In this document: positions 63,159 through 64,000 of the stretch, one piece after another
How positions within the stretch are numbered: the first letter of the stretch is position 1
How the letters are laid out: every line of letters starts with the position of its first letter
Assembly: GCF_910594005.1 (NCBI RefSeq)
Contig: NC_057817.1
Location: 32,775,001 to 32,839,000, forward strand
From: Cervus elaphus
Taxonomy: Eukaryota > Chordata > Mammalia > Artiodactyla > Cervidae
Length of the DNA: 64,000 nucleotides
Direction: 5' to 3'
Notes under the pieces: generated by a model
Seen by the model: only the letters and a program-made list of their open reading frames with translations
Database searches by the model: none
Told to the model about the DNA's origin: nothing
Program-made: the position numbers and the translations under genes

Positions 63159-63360
63159 CATATATATTTATACATAGTAGAGTTGGGGTATGAGATTAAG
63201 AGACACAAATTCCTATGTATAAAATATGTACAGTGCAGGGAAATGCAGCCATTATTTTATAATAACTTTAAATGGAATATAATCTATAAAATATGGTATT
63301 ACTATGTTGTACAGCTGAAACTAATATAATACTGTAAATCAACTACACTTCAACTAACAA
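63159..63360 (+). mobile_element. L1 LINE 3' UTR, terminal segment
   Basis: 'gattaagagacacaaattcc', 'tactatgttgtacagctgaa', 'actaatataatactgtaaat' and 'caactacacttcaactaaca' are the end of the L1 that began at 59895. Confidence 0.85.
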
Positions 63361-64000
63361 TATACATAATCTAAAAATTGTTCCTTCTTAGTCTTGTAGA
63401 AATTGCATTTAACATTAAAAGGAAGGTGAAGAGGGTGACCTTTGAATGAGAAGCTAACAGTTCTGTCTTTTAAAATCAGCAATGACTGGAACCTTATGAA
63501 TAAATTATTAGATGCTCTATACTTCTTTCCCCGAAGTTGTCAGATATCTTAAGAGGTAAATTAATGTTGGTTTAGGAAGTATAAAGTGAGTCATAGGAAG
63601 AGAATCTGGTTCAATAATCTCGAAGTGTATTAAATGTCAAAGATGATAATTTAAACTCTTTTTTTTTCTACTTTTTTAGGGCAGTGACCCATTATCTAAA
63701 TACTTTTCAGAGGCAAAGCTGACTTTTGACATAGAGTGACTCAACAGCATGAGGCTGCTCACAGAACTTACAGCTATCAATATATGGAGAGCATTCCAGA
63801 ATGTCTTCCACTCCTCAGACAGACAAGGTTTTTTGACTCATTTGTGAAAGTCTGATACAACAAATACCTTAAATAATTTACCAACTTTGAGTTTACACTT
63901 CAAACTTAAACTGAGCCAAACAACCTGTACACACAATAAATGGGACTGTTGTACACAATATTTGGATGCACATAGGATGTGTATATGTCCAAAATATTTA
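63361..64000. other. Unassigned non-coding stretch
   Basis: AT-rich DNA with a pyrimidine-rich run and AG (63660-63680) that superficially resembles a splice acceptor. No downstream exon could be supported. The window ends here. Confidence 0.4.

Noticed and set aside
63655..63725. Polypyrimidine tract plus AG resembling a splice acceptor
   Set aside because: No open, conserved-looking exon or donor site follows before a stop in each frame; such tracts are common in AT-rich DNA.
1..64000. CRISPR-like or phage-like arrays
   Set aside because: Repeated sequences are all explained by eukaryotic SINE/LINE copies and simple repeats; no regular repeat-spacer structure exists.

Overview
The window is nuclear DNA from a ruminant, almost certainly a pecoran (cattle, sheep, goat or deer lineage). 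The evidence is the repeat content: many tRNA-headed Bov-tA SINEs, BOV-A2/Bov-A SINEs, at least six BovB (RTE-clade) LINE fragments and ruminant-type L1 3' ends. These lie over an older mammalian layer of L2, MIR, MER5A, MLT1 (ERVL-MaLR) and L1M relics. I cannot tell the species from sequence alone.

I find no supportable protein-coding gene, tRNA, rRNA or CpG-island promoter. Every recognisable long reading frame belongs to a decayed retrotransposon; the longest is 224 codons of a broken BovB reverse transcriptase at 57.1-57.8 kb. The stretch therefore reads as intergenic DNA or the inside of a large intron.

Layout. 0-16.5 kb: isolated Bov-tA SINEs, an LTR-like relic (3.8-4.3 kb), old L2 and MIR fragments, and two good CTCF-type motifs (6.2 and 15.45 kb). 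16.5-25 kb: an antisense L1 end, MLT1 LTRs, MER5A, a GC-richer unassigned stretch, and two sense L1 3' ends. 25-27.4 kb: an old LINE (L2-like) split by younger insertions. 27.4-33 kb: mostly unassigned sequence, then a BovB tail and a BOV-A2. 33-35.4 kb: a long antisense L1M body. 35.4-41 kb: mostly unassigned, with a compound microsatellite. 41-47 kb: a dense nested block with three BovB copies in both orientations inside or beside two antisense L1s. 47-53 kb: mostly unassigned, including a cluster of TTAATCA sites at 50.0 kb. 53-56.7 kb: scattered fragments. 56.7-58.35 kb: the longest BovB copy. 59.9-63.4 kb: one sense L1 carrying a Bov-tA, an inverted L1 that itself carries a dimeric Bov-tA, and a further SINE piece.

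No genes act together here. The useful content is insertion history. Target-site duplications can be read directly around many SINEs. One 13-bp target is present three times around two tandem SINEs, several dimeric Bov-tA units are seen, and three BovB copies carry the same CpG-decay stop codon. Repeat names come from recalled family consensus sequences; no database search was run.
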